From: Neurospora crassa OR74A
Lineage: Eukaryota; Ascomycota; Sordariomycetes; Sordariales; Sordariaceae
NCBI RefSeq assembly: GCF_000182925.2
Contig: NC_026505.1
Coordinates: 310,001-374,000 of the forward strand
Length of the DNA stretch: 64,000 nt
Direction: 5' to 3'
The notes under the pieces: model-generated
What the model was told of the DNA's origin: nothing
Databases searched by the model: none
The model's input: the letters and a program-made list of their open reading frames with translations, nothing else
Shown: piece by piece, positions 10,670 through 21,869 of the stretch
How the letters are laid out: each line of letters opens with the position of its first letter
Position numbering within the stretch: position 1 is the stretch's first letter
Program-made: the position numbers and the translations under genes

Positions 10670-11611
10670 AACGGGAGGTGTTCGCCTATTCTCTAGACAT
10701 TTTTACGACAAAGGCGTTAGGAGCATGGGCATTCATTAGCTAGGTATCGGAGTGGGCGTCAGTCTTGATCACAGGTTCATGCATTGTAGAGGGCACAGGT
10801 TCGCAAGGACGGAATGGAGCAGGATGTTAGCGACACTAGGATCGGAAAAGGTGGTCTTTTCTTTTTGGGTCAGCGTTTCAATTTTTGGGTCTCCGTATAA
10901 CATAGATATCTCACGGAACAACAAGCTGAGGTGGAACTTGGATACCTCTACCAGAGAATAAATTCCACTTGTCATATCAGTCTTCGGACACTTCGAGGTA
11001 CAACTGATCTTTTTCTTCTTCTTCACCATATAGGCCATTGCCAGAAGACTGTCGTGACTTGTAACTCAATCTCAGACTCAGAACTTTGCCCCTTTTTCAC
11101 TTCTTTCAACCGGCAAACGCACGGTGAACCGCCACAGTGTTCAACTCATGTCATCGTCTCCGGAGCCATCCAGGCTACGACAATGCTTCCATGTCAAGCC
11201 CTTACCAGTTTTCGGGATGGTTATCAGACACCTACTCTGGTGTTTTTTCTCTGAGTATTCCAAATTTGACTTCCGAGTTCATGATGCTGGTTTTCCCGTC
11301 CATAGCACATCTTTCAACTTTTTTTCCTCTTCCCAGTATGGATTTCCGACTCTGGCTCGGAGTTGTTGCGCAACCAGCGGTATAGTCGTCTTTCAGCTGT
11401 TCTAGCATGAAGATATATTGCTCGTGACGTGATGCTCTGTAACATGAAATCCTTTCAGGGGCACATGGGAACTCACCGAGTTGACATCATGGTTCCTCAG
11501 GAAAGGAATGTTGTACGAAAAGGTCTGGCCGATTTGAACTGTTTTACTCATCTGTCTACTCCGGGTTTGCTTCGAGTTTTGAGCAGCCCAACATGTACTT
11601 ACATCTACCTG
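10670..11611. other. intergenic after the secreted-protein gene
   Basis: This stretch contains the presumed 3' UTR and overlapping short frames (for example around 11124-11405) with no convincing support. The frame beginning MSSSPEPSRL near 11150 might be an upstream exon of the tentative gene at 11612, but no clean splice chain could be found. Confidence 0.4.
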
Positions 11612-11968
11612 ATGGGTCACAGGTTCTTCCTTGTCGCAGCAGTGCCAGCTGCTTCGAACGAACCTCGACAGCCCCATCTCCGGCTAAAGTATGATATCCA
11701 GGAAATTGTCTTGGCACTTCAGGCTGCTGCGGGCATTTCTACCATCAATGTCACGAGGACCATTCAGGATGTCATCCAGTATGCGGAGAGAGTGTCAACC
11801 CCGGATCCCGCTCCGAATTCACCCTCGACCAGCAGCCTCTCAAGGACGAGAAGAGTCAAGGTCAATAAGTTCAGGTTCTCCTTATTCCCAAGATTGGAAG
11901 ACACAACGGCACGACTGACGCTTTCTGTATAGGACGAAGAGAGCAAGGGGTACTCAGGAGCCTATTAA
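11612..11968 (+). CDS. tentative small two-exon gene, unknown function
   Basis: A possible gene is join(11612..11860, 11933..11968), 94 residues. The segment from 11627 to 11860 has codon use resembling the real genes, with an Ala-rich hydrophobic start (FFLVAAVPAA) and an amphipathic helix region (YDIQEIVLALQAAAGIS). A 72-base intron with a weak GTCAAT donor and a TATAG acceptor would lead to a short acidic tail ending GYSGAY. The start is uncertain and further upstream exons are possible. I do not recognise the family, and it could be a relic of a larger gene. Confidence 0.28.
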
Positions 11969-13806
11969 TCAAGGTCAAATGGGCGCCTTTGCTCGTTATC
12001 GGCCTGATCTCCTCAAGGGTCATTGGAATGGATGTCATCATCCAAAGAGAGAATGGTGCAAGAAGACAAGTTGTCCGGGGAGCGAGTGAATGCAAGGCGA
12101 CAGATAGGGAAAGAAAAAGAAGCAATGATGTGGACTAATGGGGAAATAAAGTCGATAATCAGCGAGGCCGTCTGATATCGTCATACCTAGGCCGTGGCTG
12201 GAGTGAGTGAAACGATGGCTCCCGTTTTGATGCTGATGGTTAAAACTTTGTTATGATGGGAAGATGTGCAATTTCCATGGACAGCCATATATTCTGTTAT
12301 TTTACGTTGATGAAGGGACCATCGGTTGACGCAAACAGTCAAAGTGACGGTCGTGAGAAAGAACAGTTCGAGGCATCAGAAAGGGCGGGCAACCATACGT
12401 TGCCGGTTGACCATGCCAGCCCTTGCCAGCCATTGCCAGTAAGTGCTGGCCAGGAAGGGGCCCGTGCCAGGTGGCAGCCGGTGGTCATAGCTCAAAAAGC
12501 AAACACACGGACAAAGGTCCGGTAGTCACGTGATGCAGCCAATGAACATTAGGTAAGCAGGGCCACGGTGGAGGCTGCTATCTCTGCAGTGCGGTCTGCG
12601 AATGGAACTCCATCCAAAGGCGGGTCCGGCTGCGTTGCGCGAGAGGAGGGACCCAGTTCAGGTTCCTCTGGCTGAGACACCAACCACAGCCCAGGAGCCC
12701 CGACCAGTCAGGCTAGTAATGACATGACCACCAGCGACCGCCGCCGCCGCCCCCAGCCCACACCCACACCCACACCACAACCAACCCGTACACTACACTA
12801 CCCGACACTACACAACAACAGCCAGCATCTTCACCCGAGTATCCATTGACGGGCGCGACACCCAGCAAATACGGTTTTATCGGCCGAGTATCGACAGAGG
12901 ACGCATAGTGTACACAATCATTACCGTACGTTTTTGCCCTCCAGTCCAGTCCAGACTCCTTGGCTCCGACCTCCATCCATCCAGCCTTGGCCCAGACCAG
13001 ATACCAGCCCCAGAGGTTAGGTAGCCTCGAGCGACGGGAGTGGGAGACTTGGTTAGTTGTTGGCAAGTCAGTGTGAGAGTGGAGGAACAGCCGGGTGCCA
13101 CCCAGCCAGCCCGGCCACGGCAACGGCACACTGCTCCTATTCCCACCACCACCACCATCATCGAGTCTATCTCCAGTCTCACTCTTTCTCTCTTTGGATC
13201 AGCTGCTAGTGCGGCGCATTGTATCTTATCTGATCGCGTTCTCATTCTTGTCCCTCCCTGACCTGTTCTTATCACAAAAGACCAAGCTCCTCTTCCAGCC
13301 AAGGTGGTGATATTCCTCCTCTCTACCTCACCAACCACGCGTGACACCCCCCCCCCCCCCCCTTTGCTCGTTATCAGTCTGATCCATGAACTAACTTTGG
13401 TCTCGTCCATTGCGCTCGTGCTTAGGCTTGTGCTTCTAAAGATCACTACATGCGATTAGACAACCGTTAACTTGCGTCGATCGTCGAGCTTACCTCCTGC
13501 CCCCCTTCTCAACTCAACCCCCCCTCCGGGAAGAACTGAAACGGAGCCCACCCGACTACCACTTACACCGACCGACGTCACCTTTCTCTGCCCGAGACGA
13601 TCGACGGTTCAGCGAGCACTCACCGCGCGCGTCAAACATCCCCGCGGCACTCCACGTGCGGTCCCTCCTTGCGCTGCTACGACTACTACACTAGCTCGTG
13701 CCCCCCCGCTGCGTGCTGTGCTGTTGCGCTGCTGTCGTTGCTGGATGGCCGTCTGAACGTCTGGCACCATCCCCCGCCAACGGCAGACGCTTAGGACACT
13801 GCATCC
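11969..13806. other. intergenic and promoter region upstream of ccr4
   Basis: No gene is supported. From about 12700 the sequence becomes strongly C/CT-rich (CA and CCA repeats, a C16 run at 13347-13362), which in fungi often marks a promoter or a long 5' leader. The overlapping frames between 12713 and 13446 are produced by this bias. Confidence 0.5.
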
Positions 13807-14037
13807 ATGCCCGAAGAAGAGATTGCTGTGCTCCATGCCAACTTTGCTTTTCCACCACCCGACAACATCGACTACCCGAACCTGGTCGACCCAGATAGCT
13901 GTTTCACGCGCGACCCTCGCGCCCGACCCCACAACCTTCACAGGCCTGCTCGCCATTCGTCGTCGCTAGATGGCAGATGGTCACCGCTATATGCAGCAGT
14001 CCTTCTCGACCCCTCTGCCCACCCAGTTCGCCTCTAA
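13807..14037 (+). other. upstream ORF overlapping the ccr4 start
   Basis: A 76-codon frame opens 163 bases before the ccr4 ATG (13970) and runs past it in another frame, closing at 14037. If the ccr4 leader begins before 13807, ribosomes using this ATG would bypass the main start, so it could lower Ccr4 translation. It shows no recognisable domain. Whether it lies in the mature mRNA is unknown. Confidence 0.4.
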
Positions 14038-16406
14038 CAACAACCTCGCGACGGGACTCCTCCTGAATTCCCTGCTCAACCAGTTTATCGCCGACCCCTC
14101 CGCCGCCCAGCAGCAAGCCGCCGCCCAAGCCAACCCCGCCCATAGCTCTGCGACCCAGATTAATCGAGGCATGTACGGCCAGAACCACCCGCAGGGGCAC
14201 AACCCCCGACTCAATGGCGCCGCGCCAGGCCGACAACCAAACATGCCCATGTTCTACAACCATGTACCACAGCAAGGCCATCCACACCAGGGGCACAATG
14301 CGCACCACCAGGTCCTCCAGGCCGGCCACTCGGGGCACGGCGCGAGGAACGACCTGATGAGCCATTCGACCTTCTCGAGCGGCATCATGGGCAACGCCAG
14401 CCCTTACACCACCAACAATCTCCAGAACGGCCACTCGGTCGCCGCTAGGGGCGGTCCGGCTGAGCAACCCGCCAACGAGCATTGGCAAAAGCAAATGCGC
14501 CTAAAGGAAGAGTCGGATCGCGCACATTCTGCAATGACGGAGCAACACCAACCCCACTACTACGCGCGGCTTAAGGCGCCCGAAAATAAGGGGATAGGAG
14601 GCTCCCTGACTGCGGGTGGCGCAAACGCCTCGGGTGACTCCGAGGAGGAGGTGAGGAGAAGACCCTACCAAGTGGAAAAGAGGAATAGACGACAAGACTG
14701 GCACAACCTGGACATGAGTGGTCAGGGCCTGCGCGCTCTTTCCTCGGCGCTGTTCAGCTATGACTTCTTGGTAGAGCTCTATATCGCCTCCAATCGATTA
14801 ACGTTCCTCCCCGCCGAGATTGGCAAACTGCGTCACCTCAAGATTTTAGAAGCGTCCAACAACCTACTATCCGAGCTTCCCCCGGAGATTGGCATGTGCA
14901 CCAGCCTCGAGAAACTGCTTTTATTCGACAACCAAATCCGAGATCTGCCCTACGAATTGGGCTCCCTTTACAAGCTGGACATTCTTGGTATTGAAGGAAA
15001 CCCAATTAACCCGGGTCTCAGGGAAGAGATCGTGGAACGTGGAACAAAGAGCTTGATCAATAGCCTACTTGAACAAGCACCAGGTGAGTACCACAATTCT
15101 AGCTCGTACCAGCTGTCAATCTAACGCGCTTATTGCAGTTCCTCTTCCTCCCAGTCCTAGGAAACCCATCGTCGTACAAGAAGACGTATCGCCCAGTCTC
15201 GAGCGGATCAAGGTGATGACCTGGAATATCCTATGCGACAAGTTTGCCACAACCAATATGTATGGTTATACGCCTACGGGAGCGCTCTCCTGGGAATACC
15301 GAAAGGAGAGGATTCTCCAGGAAATACGGGACCGGGATGTGGACATGTTGTGTCTGCAGGAAATTGCTACGGACGTGTTCAGGGATTTCTTCAGCCCGGA
15401 GCTGGCTCAGAATGACTATAAGGGTGTGCACTGGCCACGGCCCAAGGCCAAGACCATGAACGAGAAGGATGCGGCAGCAGTAGATGGATGCGCCATCTTC
15501 TACAAGGGAAGCAAGTGGATCCTGCTCGACAAGCAGCTTATCGACTACGCCAACATTGCCATCAACCGTCCGGACATGAAGAACCAGCACGATATCTTCA
15601 ACCGAGTCATGCCCAAGGACAACATCGGCATCATCTGCTTCTTCGAGAGCAGGCGCACGGGCGCGCGCGTCATTGTCGCCAACACGCATCTGGCATGGGA
15701 GCCAACACTAGCCGACGTCAAGCTTGTCCAGACGGCTATTCTTATGGAGAATATCACCAAGTATGCCGAGAAGTATGTCCGCTGGCAACCCCTAAAGGAC
15801 AAGCGCGGCATCCAGATCCCGCAATCCGTCTCTGTCGAGAGCGACATTCCGAAACCCGAAATGCCCGAGCCGGGCCCCTCGCAGGAGTACCGCTCCAACA
15901 CGGACATTCCCCTCATCGTCTGCGGCGATTACAACTCGACGCAGGAATCCTCGGTTTACGAGCTTTTGTCCATGGGCCGCGTCACGCCCGAGCAGTCCGA
16001 TTTTGGCGGCCACCAGTACGGTAACTTTACGCGCGACGGCGTCGCCCATCCATTTAGCATGCGGTCCGCGTACGTCCATCTCAATGGCACGCCCGACGAG
16101 CTGTCCTTTACCAACTACGTGCCCGGATTCCAAGAAGTCATTGATTATATCTGGTACTCGACCAACACGCTCGAAGTGGTGGAGTTGCTTGGGCCTCCCG
16201 ATCAGAACCATCTCAAGAGGGTGCCGGGTTTCCCTAACTACCATTTCCCCGCGGATCATATCCAGATTATGGCCGAGTTTGTGATTAAGCAAAGGAAGGG
16301 CGAGAAGGTCAAGGTTATTCATGGAAGTGGTGGCGGCGCATCAGGTCAGCAGCAGCAGCAGCAGCAACTGGAAGGTGGACAGGATTTTGGATCTGGTTCC
16401 AAGTAG
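13970..16406 (+). CDS. ccr4: Ccr4, catalytic deadenylase of the CCR4-NOT complex
   Basis: There are two exons, 13970..15083 and 15139..16406, giving 793 residues; the intron has a GTGAGT donor and a TGCAG acceptor. Residues 1-235 are Gln/Asn/His/Ala-rich. Residues ~240-350 form leucine-rich repeats (LRALSSALFSYDFLVELYIASN, then LPAEIGKLRHLKILEASN, LPPEIGMCTSLEKLLLFDN), which in the family bind Caf1. Residues ~395-760 are the endonuclease/exonuclease/phosphatase domain: VMTWNILCD, LCLQEIATDVF with the metal-binding Glu, CGDYNST, and the C-terminal FPADHI with the catalytic Asp-His. All the key residues are present, so the enzyme should be active. It shortens mRNA poly(A) tails in the cytoplasm as part of CCR4-NOT. 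The C terminus is a Gly/Gln tail encoded by a CAG repeat. An upstream frame overlaps the start. Confidence 0.96.
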
Positions 16407-17273
16407 CAAGCTGGGTGATTGGGTGTAGTGTGGAAGGAATGGAATGGACAAAGGAGTGATTGATTTTGTGCTTGGAAGTTGTGTAAATGTGATGTGGATG
16501 ATACGTACGTACGATAGAGGAAGAGATGGATGGATGGAGTTGGGAGGAAGTTGCAAGAAGAAAGTAGGTTTGGTTTGGTTTGGTTTGGTTTGGTCTTTTT
16601 TTGCAAGTGGAGACTTGACTTACTTCGTTCGGAGCAATGAATGAACTTTCTCGTGATGTTTGTTTCAATCCAGTTTTCAAGTTCAGTGTTCAGTCTATAT
16701 CGACGACAAGCGACTGAACGGAAATGTCTGTTGAAGTCTATTCTATAGTTTGAAGCGGTAGTTTGGCAGCGGTCTTTTTATTTTCTGGTTTTTTTTTTTT
16801 TTTTTTTTTTTTTCGCACTCGCTTTCTCAAATGCGCTTCCTCTTTTTGTTTTCCCTCGTTGTTCCTGTCTTTCTATGGCTGGGTGGGTAGGTATATGGAG
16901 GTGTTTTTCATTAGCTACCTGCACATCTTGGACTGTTTGGTGTTGGGGTCTCTTTATTGTAGGTCTTTTTAGCTTTGATTTCTTGCGGTTTTTTGGTTGG
17001 GTGTCTTTCGTTGAAGTGTGAGCAACATAACCCATTTCTTGGTAGAAAATACAGGTAGAAGGGAGACAAGATTACTAGACCAGGTCTTGGGCTTTACTAG
17101 ATAGAGGTAGGTAGGTACAGACACAAAAGCTTTGGTCCGGGGGAGTTGTATTGCAGTGCCTTTTCATACCTCTACTATCATCAGGTTATCAGGTTCTACT
17201 AGGTTCATTAGTTTTGTTCCATCTTTACATCCATCAACTTTCCTTTCCTCGATAATTATGCACTGCATTCTTT

Positions 17274-17308
<35 letters not shown>

Positions 17309-20300
17309 CTAAAGTAGAACCTTCTATCATGGATGACATGATCGACTTCACTTACGAAATAGTGTATCTCCATCAAATCACCACCAGAATTTGCCCATGA
17401 GCTCGCATACACCTCGCGCGAAGTTAGGTACCTACCTCTAGGTGCCTATGTTTGTCCGGTCAATCAGTGGGAACCTAATGAAACATTCAGAGAGCCCAAA
17501 TCAACATCTGCCTCTTCCGCCTCGAATATACGCCGAAAGGCGCTCGAAACGTGCGTTTCAACTAATCTACTTGACGCGTCATCGTTTTTTTAGGTAGCTG
17601 TGGGTAGCTGTGCACAGGCAACCGGGCGATCCAGTACGGGCATAGGTAGGTATGAACGGAGAACATCAAAAAAGGTTGCCTACCTCTAGGTACCTCTATC
17701 AATATTGTCTTTCGAATCACTGCGTCTTTTGCATAACTGAAGTCAGTACTTATAGTGCTTGGACTGTGTGTACATAGTATATCTTGTCTGAAACTACGTA
17801 GGAGCCGGACCGGGAGCTGTACCCGTGCAGCTGCCCGACGTTCGATGATGAAACCGGAATGTGAAATGGTACAATCCACCTCAGTATCAGTTCAGTAATC
17901 ACTGTCATGAGCGTCGGCTTATGCTGATTGAAATCTATCGTCACATCGATCGGTCCTTCATCAATAGGTATTGAACTGAACTAAAGTCAACATAACCAAG
18001 CTCGCCCCAGGTCGTCGAGAAGAAAACTATAACTACAACTTTTGCCCGAGTGACCCGCCCCTCACCAGCAGTCATCAGGCTGCTACTTACTATATTTTCT
18101 CAATTCAATCGTCAGGCAGGTAGGTAGGTAGGTGACCTTGCAAACTAGACTAATGCTTTGAGGCAGCCGCGCACTCGTGATTGGTAGTCACCCCTCTCTC
18201 TTCGTTCCTTCCTCTTATACCTACCTAACTTAAAGAATCGCGGGGTAGCTTGACGGGAGGCCTGATCGGGAGCTGTTCGTAACGAAGTCGAAGTACGCGT
18301 ACTCCGACTGGACATCGACGCTATATTCCCAGCCTGTTATACCTCCGTTGTGGTATGACCGGTATTTACATTTACACTGTCACGGTATATCGTCGGCTTT
18401 AATTCTGTAACTCTGTGTCGTGGTTGGGACGGATGAGTCTGATGATCGCGGAGGAGTTTGTTTCATGGCTCCGTTTAGGGCTCTGGTAGGGTAACTGTGA
18501 AAAGCTCGTGGAGGGTGTGTTAGGTGATGTTGGTAGGGACGGTGGGACTGGTGATGTCGTGATGACCTATACTACCTATCCTAATGGAGGTGAGCAGATG
18601 GGAAGTAGGGGTGTCTTTCGTTTGGTCGGTATGGGATCCGAATGACTGCCGGTCAGCTTTGGGGATGAAAGACGGGAAATTGACCATGACCATTTTCATC
18701 ATGAGGCAGAACAAAATCGACAATATTCTAGTCAAGTCCCTGATAAGTATCACCACAGCGCATGATGCCTCATTCGGCTACCGGCTCATGCCAAAGCATG
18801 CCATCGCTCATTGGGGTGGGTGTCGCGTGTTATTGAAAAACCCCACACCCTATCCAGGGCCGTCTAGGGCTCACAGGGTTAATGCCAGCAGTCGCAGTAT
18901 TTCGAAGTGTAAACTCTTTAAAGCATGCATGCACACATAGAGGTAACTAGATCTTGGTGCAACGCCGCCGCCGGCTTATGCTCCGGACAAAGAAAGGCTA
19001 CCTAATATGGTGCCTGTATGATATTCATCTGTTGTCAAGGTGCGGACGAACATAGGTAGGGTACTTACTGTACGTAGAAGAAAACCGCCAGTCATGACAC
19101 GCCGGGTATTAATCGATTAGATCAAGATCCGTCTTCATATCATAACCATTGTGTTTTCCTTGGAACCACGGAGTTGACAGGGTGCAAGGTGTGGATAGTG
19201 GAAGAAGAGCCAAAGACAGGGGCAGAGAAGAAATGAGATGAGCCATGAAAAGAACAAGAGTTGCTTCTTTTCCCTTTGACCAATGGGAAGGCTTTGCTGC
19301 GGGAGCAAATGCCGGCAGCAAGATCTTCGGTGGTAGTCTTTTTGAGTTTGGACCGTTCTTTTTTGCCGTTTTAATTCTAGTTCATTCAATGCTGTAGGTG
19401 GGAGTGGGTGGTATTATGGTCAGTTTTGGCGAGTTGGAGGGTGTAGAAGGTGGTATCAGTGGTCGAGAGTGATATAAAGCCCTTGTCTTTTGTGGGCGGA
19501 GCCAAGACTCAAGATGGCAGGACGTTGTGTCTCTTTGCCATCTGAGATGCTAGGGGGGAGAAAATGATGGTGGGGGGTTACGACTTTTGTTAGGTAGCTC
19601 AACTCCAAGGCAAAAAGGGCTGGCGATATCGGAAGGGAATCTTTGAAGTGAAGGGGCAAACAGGCCTATAGGTATGATAAGTACCTAGGTAACGAGAAAT
19701 CTCAAGTCAACCGAAACAAGCCGGCAAACAACCTGATCACTTGCAAACAGAACAGCAAGACAACAATTAAACAATACAATACAAGAAGGGAGAATGAAAT
19801 GACCGGGCGTGTACATAGTAGTTGCAGCGCTAAATTGTGAAAAGGGACCGGGTACAAACTTGCACACTGTGCCGCAGCCGCTTTTTCTGTAGCATTTAGT
19901 GTAGTCAAGAACGTTGCCAAGGAGACATCATCGACAAGGAGTGAGATCGGGACATCGGGGGGGAAAGGAGGGATGGATGGGATGCGGCTGCGACTGGAGC
20001 GGGTGCGGCGGGTTGGTGCGCCAGCCAGAGCCAGTTCGGTTCCCTTGTTCCATTCGGTTGGTTCGCTATCAAGCTTTGAGGATTCCGTCGCTTATGGTTG
20101 GGCAGCTTGCTGATGCTTCCTTCCCCGCCTTCTTTATGCTGATGTCTGATGTTGGGTCGGTCTGATGGGATCGGAGACGGGATATGTTGGCAATCATGAT
20201 GTTACCCGCTGTCCGCTGTCCGCTGCTGGTCGGAAAGGGGGTTGGCAGTCGTTGACGTTGACGTCTTTGCGGTTTGATCCTTGACAAACGTCGGCAGAAA

Positions 20301-21869
20301 GGTGGGTTGACGTCTGCATGTGAAGATGGGGGATTTGCGGGCATGTCGGTGCAGGCAGGCGTCGTCTCTCGTTTCGTCTCTTGCACTCAATCGATATCGA
20401 TTGCGTTGGATGGCAACGTTGGGTGTTGAACAATAGACAACAAAGACTGGAGGCTGTTGGGACTTTGGATGGAAGGGTTCAACAACAACATGACAGACTT
20501 TTAGTGGCGGCTGACGAATATCACATCATCCGTCTGCACACTGCAATTGCCATGCTGCGCCTGTTTCATGTTGAATGGGGGAAAAAGTGAGACGGACTGA
20601 GAAATGCGGATATCCGTTGCAGATCGTATTCAGAAAAGAGTTGAAGGGATGGTGAAGACCTCACTGAAGAGTCGTGCTCTTTATCAATTCCTTCCATCTC
20701 GACTCCCGTCTCCATATCCTCCTAATATTGTACCCGATATCGTGTAGTATTCATAGAGGTAGAAGACCGAGATGTTGTCCAGGCGCCTCAGCGACAACAA
20801 CCAACTCCGCTCACAGTGTCAGATTGGCGGGGCTTCAGCTGAGGTTGAGATTAACCCACTCACGTACTGCCGCGTACCTTGCATTGCAAAACGTGTTCAA
20901 TTGTGAGAGACAAAGACTTGACGGTACCTTTCAGTTCCTACCTCAGCAAAAGACATGGTTCCCCGTGGCTTCTTTGGGAGTTTGGGGGGCACACGACTTC
21001 CCCACCGCCCGGCATCCACGGCCTAGGGTTCCACCAGAGAAAGAGCGTTGTGAGCCTGTGAGCCAAGCAAACACTGAGTGACGAGACTGCCCTCTGCCTT
21101 CCCACACTGTCCTCGGTGGGTGCGGACAACTTGAACTTAACCTGTGAAGTTCACGTTCCCTCTGTGGACCACCTCTGCACTGTGTGTGTGGCCTGCCCGG
21201 ACCTGCCATTCTGGAGAAAAGGCCCTTGTTTCTTGTCCACTGCTTGGTTCCCTTCCTTGCCTGCCACCCCAGTCGGGTCCCGTCTTGACAGTTCCTTCGC
21301 CTTGTGCCGCCCGTGTCTGTGTCTGGTCCGTTGAAAACCTCTGTTCTCCAAGATCCAAAAATCCGCTTTTCTCCTGGAATCGATCCCACCTTGGCCGGCG
21401 CCAGCTTGCTTAAGAGAGAACATTGTATCGACCATCCCTATCTACAGTAAAGACTTGATATTCGATAGACACTTTGCGCTCGCCGTCGCCCGCCACCCGG
21501 CTAGCTCCGCCCACCCTCAAAAATTCAAAGAAAAAGAGCCAGCCGACACCAGACTTGGTTCCCCCAAAAGACCATCTTCCCGATGGGCAAATCAGACCAG
21601 AGCATATAGCGATTCTGCGGTCCACCTTTATGCCCTTCCCGCACCATCTCGAGTTCCATCTGTCTTCCTGGCCTTGGCGACCGCTCCCTCACAGCAGGCC
21701 GCCACGCCAGTCCGCCGAGGGAGGCTCTGGCACGACCACGAGCTAGTCGTCCGGCGAGAGAGAGAACCCCTTCGGTCCCGACCTTGACCACGACCACCAC
21801 GTCGACATTTCCAGTCCCCGACCGGTATCCCGGCTGGCTCAGAACACGCTTCTGAGTCGGCATAGGCGT
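16407..21869. other. long gene-free spacer and acrB upstream region
   Basis: I see no supportable gene in ~5.4 kb. Short frames occur on both strands without bias. The spacer holds a T25 run (16789-16813), a T23-A15 palindromic run (17271-17308) and many TAGAGGTA-type motifs (for example near 17105, 17166, 17430, 17685, 18935 and 20755). From about 21100 the sequence is CT-rich and probably carries the promoter and leader of the gene at 21870. Confidence 0.5.
17271..17308. repeat. T23-A15 back-to-back homopolymer
   Basis: Twenty-three T are followed directly by fifteen A, forming a perfect inverted repeat of at least 15 base pairs with no loop. It is a potential cruciform or replication-slippage site. 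There is no gene association. Confidence 0.85.

Noticed and set aside
13144-13362. C-rich and CT-rich tract considered as an rRNA or structural RNA gene
   Set aside because: No rRNA or known RNA signature; best read as promoter or leader composition of ccr4.
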